DNA of 64,000 bases from contig NC_053143.1 in NCBI RefSeq assembly GCF_016808335.1, positions 1,583,398 to 1,647,397 on the forward strand, given 5' to 3'. Each line of letters starts with the position of its first letter. The stretch's first letter is position 1. Below are positions 60,618-64,000 of this stretch, one piece after another. A program made the position numbers and the translations under genes. Below the pieces are notes generated by a model. The model made no database searches, was not told the DNA's origin, and was given only the letters and a program-made list of their open reading frames with translations. This stretch comes from Panicum virgatum. Its lineage: Eukaryota; Streptophyta; Magnoliopsida; Poales; Poaceae.

Positions 60618-61309
60618 TAAGCAATTGAAAATTTGATGTTTCACTGTTTCAGTTAAACAATAGCTGAGAGAAAAGAAAACAAGTGCTTATGATTACCTTC
60701 AATGTATCTGCTAATGTTGGATCAACTTGCTTATGTTTAGATATGTCTGACAATTGCAGCTAAGACAAAAAAGAACAAGTTAATGGTCAGTGACAACAGA
60801 AGCAATGTCTGTCTCAGTAATTTTTTACCATATAGATTTAAAGGTGGAGAGTTTACTAGTTAGTTTTATATATTTATTTGGAATCAACAAACAGTATCTA
60901 TCAGAATACAGACTTTTAATTTTCGTATTTATACACAACCACTGCTTCAGTTTTGAAAAAAATGTATTTAACTCAAATAGTATTTGCACAAGCAGATTAC
61001 TTCAACCATTAAATATTATCTGAGTGTTATATAAGTACCTTTGAGCCAATAAAAACAATGGCAACATCAACATTCTTCTGAGCATCCTCCCTTGAACACT
61101 AAGAATAAAATCATGACATCAGAGAACTTATTATACTTGTTTCAATGCACGAGCTCATAATTGAAAAGTTGCATGAGAGCTTAAGTTTCACCAATGAGAT
61201 ACTTACAATCAAGCTTGACCAGCCACCTTCCTCAAGAACAGATTTAGCTAAACTCTTTGGAGACAGGGTCTGATAGTGGACTATTTCCTTAGTGGCATCA
61301 GAATGGAAT

Positions 61310-62110
61310 CTGCAAGAAAAAGGTCCATGGAATGAAGGTAAATTCTAAGGTAGTGAACTGACATGTGCTTGCTAAAATAATCATTTGAAGGTAAAATAAA
61401 TATTTAAGATGAGCTAGTAAGTTTGGCTCAAGTCAGCAACTAAGTAGACTGATTAGACATCAAAATTGAACAGGGTATCACTGGATATAGTCAGCAAGCA
61501 ACTGAACTTAGATCACTTAGTAAGACTGATGGCTAATTAGGAACCAGAGTACTGGAAAGAAAAGTATGGCATCTATCACATACATCAGAATCCAGGTCCA
61601 GCATGGATGTAAAAATTCTCTGATAAAACAAACCTAGACAGCGAGGCTTGAGTAATGATTGAGATGTATTACTGCGTGGATGTAAAAAATTCTCTGATAA
61701 AAGAAACTCCATACTGGTAAAAACTAGTCATTGTTTTGTTTAATTGAAATCATGGCTTCAAGTTTCATTGCAATTAGATGGCAGAGATGTCCCTGAAAAT
61801 GTAAGAGCCAAAAGTAATCCCAGGCTCATACTCTAGGGCCTAGGCACCAAAATAAGGGCACCATACAATAATTTCAAGCACAAGCTATACTATGCCACAA
61901 TGTTCAATGTGTGACATCAAAGAGATAAATTTTCCATTACTTTTCAGCGCTGCTCCACCCCCGCCCCTCTCCACCTGCCGCTTGCCGCTCCTCTCCAGTC
62001 TGTTCGCCGCCAGGGAGCAGTGTCGCTGTCCTTTCCATCCGGCCGCGGGAAGCAGCTCAGCCTGTGGAAAGAGGTGCTGCCAGGATTGATCCGGCGCCAT
62101 CCACTAGCCA
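61310..62110. other. Upstream flank of the membrane protein gene
   Basis: The missing first exon was looked for here on minus. The GC-rich part (61935-62100) has a short frame starting MAPDQSWQHLFPQ, but it has no signal peptide and no resemblance to the family, so it was not accepted. Confidence 0.4.
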
Positions 62111-62119
62111 TTTCTTCAT

Positions 62120-62573
62120 GGGTTAATTGGGTTTATACCATTACAATTTCACGTTTCAGAGTTATACCATTACTATTCACGTTTCAGAGTTATACCATTA
62201 CTATTCACGTTTCAGAGTTTAGCTAAATCTGTTCTTGAGGAAGGTGGCTGGTCAAGCTTGATTGTAAGTATCTCATTGGTGCTCACCCTAAACCTTGAGG
62301 CGTCGAGAGGGACGCGAGCGCGAGGGAGAATGGAGAGGTCTGAAGCACCGAATCCTGGTTGAGGAATGGCAACGGAGAGAGGTGATGGGAGGAGGAAGAT
62401 GAATAGATGATGGGGGTATTTCTGTCTAGATATTTTTATAAACACCTCGAAGGGGTAAGTAATGGCATATCTTCAAGAAATGTGAAATTGTAATGGTATA
62501 TTTGCAATATGATGAATAGTAATAGTATAACTTCAAAGCGTGAAAATTGTAATGGTATAAACCCAATTAACCC
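62120..62573. mobile_element. Pack-MULE carrying an exon of the neighbouring gene
   Basis: Terminal inverted repeats: left GGGTTAATTGGGTTTATACC; the right end on the opposite strand reads the same and continues ATTACAATTTTCACG. It is flanked by TTTCTTCAT at 62111-62119 and 62574-62582, an exact 9-bp duplication as for MULEs. Near the left end a 28-bp unit (ttcacgtttcagagttataccattacta) is repeated. Bases 62214-62281 are an exact inverted copy of 61189-61256: the end of a coding exon, its GT donor and 15 intron bases. The rest of the interior is GC-rich and of unknown source. Confidence 0.88.
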
Positions 62574-62582
62574 TTTCTTCAT

Positions 62583-63403
62583 CCGCTTGCAAGAATCCGC
62601 CGGCCCTCTCCAATGTATGGTGCTGTGGCTTGAAACCACCTCCATCCGATCTGCCTTGTGCCTTCCTGTCAATATTGTAGCGTCTCTCCGCTTGCAAGCC
62701 CAATGGATAAGCAAGTCCAAAGCATTTCGGCACCTAAAAAAACCCAACTTTCGACCCATTGCCCATTTGATATTATTATCCATATACTGTACATCGGACC
62801 GACTCAGCTTGCACGGCCTATTCGACCACCTGAAAGGCCCGCCTGCCCTCGTTACAGGGTCTCCCCCTTGCACGGCTGTGTCATCAGATTTAACACAACT
62901 AGACAGCCCTTGTTTCATGTTCCATGTAAATCGATCTAATACTTTTTGCTCCTCCTTCAATTGGACCCACTATTGGTTACTTTTTGCTCCTCCTTCAATT
63001 GGACCCACTATTGGTTCATCGGATTGCTTCTCTAGCGGTTCAAATCTGTAAAAGTCAGTCTCTGTTTTTTGCGTGCTGAAAAGTTTGATGGCTTTTGTTG
63101 CCCCTCTGAGATATGGGTTTTGCTAGATGGTTTGCTGGGTTGGATTCTATGTCTATTAATTCTTCATGAATCTAGTAGGTAACACACCCGCCGTCAAATC
63201 TAGGTCAGCTCCCCATTGATCCTCGTTACAATGGAATCTGCCTTGTGTTAGGATCTCCAGAGAACCGGATTGCTACACCGACACGCCCCTGAAGTCACGT
63301 GTCGGAGTCGGACACCGTGTCCGACACTGATACGGCGTCGGTACGTGTCGTAGGAGTATCGAATAATCGAACCTCTAAAATAAATAATTCTGCTAATGTC
63401 AGT
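62583..63403. other. Intergenic spacer
   Basis: No gene recognised. Contains a 38-bp tandem duplication, and near 63280-63360 repeated 'gtgtcggagtcggacaccgtgtccgacac' palindromic sequence that can fold. Confidence 0.45.
62941..63016. repeat. Two exact tandem copies of a 38-bp unit
   Basis: The unit beginning actttttgctcctccttcaa occurs at 62941 and 62979 without differences. Confidence 0.95.
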
Positions 63404-64000
63404 TGTTATGAACCTAGTTCATAACGGGGTAGACATCCGCCGGGAAGATAGCCGGACGGCGACGGCTGATTAGGATGTGATTGGATCTTGATTGGGGAGA
63501 CGAATTGGGATTGAGACTAGACTGATTTCTCATAATTCTTTCCTGCCTTGAATGACATATCTCCTCTCTTTATATAGAGAGGGTTCCTTGACCCCTAAGT
63601 AAGACCTAATCTGATCCCTAAACCTAACCCTAATGGGCCTGACCAGCCGGCACATAAGACCTCCGACTGCCCATGACAGCTAACCGATACTTCAGCGACA
63701 CGGAGCCGATACTTACGCGATACGGCCGCCCACCAAAGCTGCCCCTCCCTTAACCCTCCGCTGCCCCATTATCCTTCACGCCCGCCTTCCCTGTGCGGGC
63801 CTCCACCTCGCGCGCGCAGCCCGGCTGGAGGCACGGCACTAGCGCGCCCACCATCGTCGCGCTCGCCGCAGGGACTTGTCCTCGTCGCCCCTCCTGCACC
63901 AGCACAAGGGAGGCCGTCGCACAGCTGCCGAGGTCCACGTCCTCGCCCGTTGAGAGCGCGGAGGGAGGCAACGAGCGGGCGCTCGGAGGGGAGATGGCCA
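63404..64000 (-). mobile_element. Partial LTR running off the window edge
   Basis: The inner boundary is TGTTATGAACCTAGTTCATAACG, a palindromic LTR terminus. On minus a promoter-like ctctatataaagag (about 63560-63573) is followed by a leader ending in ...GTTCATAACA, the usual order in copia LTRs. The right boundary lies outside the window. Confidence 0.5.

Larger units (their letters stand above)
50265..61309 (-). pseudogene. Type I membrane protein gene (Ac45/Big1-like tail), broken
   Basis: Exons on minus: 61309-61207 (IVHYQTLSPKSLAKSVLEEG), 61098-61039 (CSREDAQKNVDVAIVFIGSK), 60759-60697 (LQLSDISKHKQVDPTLADTL then K), about 51173-50989 (FSMAFPYVSTSDDEKLENSL), 50892-50793 (NRDGQTDLIIFCSGGF), about 50751-50498 (LLSQLIAMLKNLGAKYTILC) and 50357-50265 (the membrane segment IVLLIILISGLVCMMGIDTP, ending APQES). 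The order matches, from memory, a conserved plant type I membrane protein family whose tail resembles V-ATPase accessory subunit Ac45/Big1. Lesions: no first exon with a signal peptide is found upstream; TAA at 50641-50639 follows KYTILCAS. The exon at 51173 has homology upstream of its visible acceptor (SFTSSDF), where the expected AG reads GG. The intron 60696-51180 is about 9.4 kb and holds two nested retroelements. Confidence 0.75.

Noticed and set aside
61885..62100. Minus ORF MAPDQSWQHLFPQ as first exon of the membrane protein gene
   Set aside because: No signal peptide, no family resemblance and no donor in the right phase.
63280..63360. Palindromic gtgtcggac / gtccgacac sequence as a small RNA gene
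   Set aside because: Short and GC-rich, common as dispersed sequence in grasses; no precursor-like stem of sufficient length was seen.

Overview
The window is nuclear DNA of a grass (Poaceae). The evidence is intron-containing plant genes with GT-AG junctions, tandem NAC transcription factor genes, and a dense load of grass-type transposons (Helitrons, Stowaway MITEs, Mutator-like elements, an L1-type LINE, Ty3/gypsy and Ty1/copia LTRs). The species cannot be fixed from sequence alone. From memory, an apyrase next to paired NAC genes recalls the duplicated ends of rice chromosomes 11 and 12; that recollection was not checked.

Host genes are few and spread apart: an apyrase (NTPDase) locus on + (544-5188), a NAP-type NAC gene on + (16395-17722), a second NAC gene on + (29886-31284), and a type I membrane protein gene on - (50265-61309) resembling the plant family with an Ac45/Big1-like tail. 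Only the second NAC gene reads cleanly through all exons. The apyrase has an internal in-frame deletion, an in-frame TAA and a damaged splice donor. The first NAC gene has one extra G at the start of exon 3. The membrane protein gene lacks its first exon, has a TAA in a late exon, appears to have lost a splice acceptor, and has one intron swollen to about 9.4 kb.

The space between is transposon, mostly nested, with boundaries that can be read from target-site duplications (TSDs). 1335-4214 is a Helitron in an apyrase intron, itself holding a solo gypsy LTR. 5457-12646 is a 7.2-kb Mutator-like element (MULE) with a perfect 9-bp TSD, carrying a long transposase ORF and a multi-exon plant mobile domain (PMD) gene. 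13456-13944 is a solo LTR with a perfect 5-bp TSD inside an RNase H-like remnant. 19534-27217 is a LINE flanked by a 200-bp TSD and split by a 2.66-kb LTR with its own 5-bp TSD. 33018-47540 is a solo LTR of a Tekay-like chromovirus family with a related element inserted into it in opposite orientation, which makes a roughly 4.1-kb inverted repeat. 51223-58573 is a non-autonomous gypsy element (LTR-gag-LTR) inside a copia solo LTR, inside an intron of the membrane protein gene. 62120-62573 is a small Pack-MULE with a 9-bp TSD carrying an exact 68-bp copy of an exon and splice donor of that same gene, about 1 kb from the original and inverted. A further LTR runs off the right edge.

The most unusual observations are the local exon capture by the Pack-MULE, the 200-bp LINE target duplication, the PMD-carrying MULE with a copia gag leader fused in front of its transposase, and the head-to-head nesting of related chromovirus LTRs.
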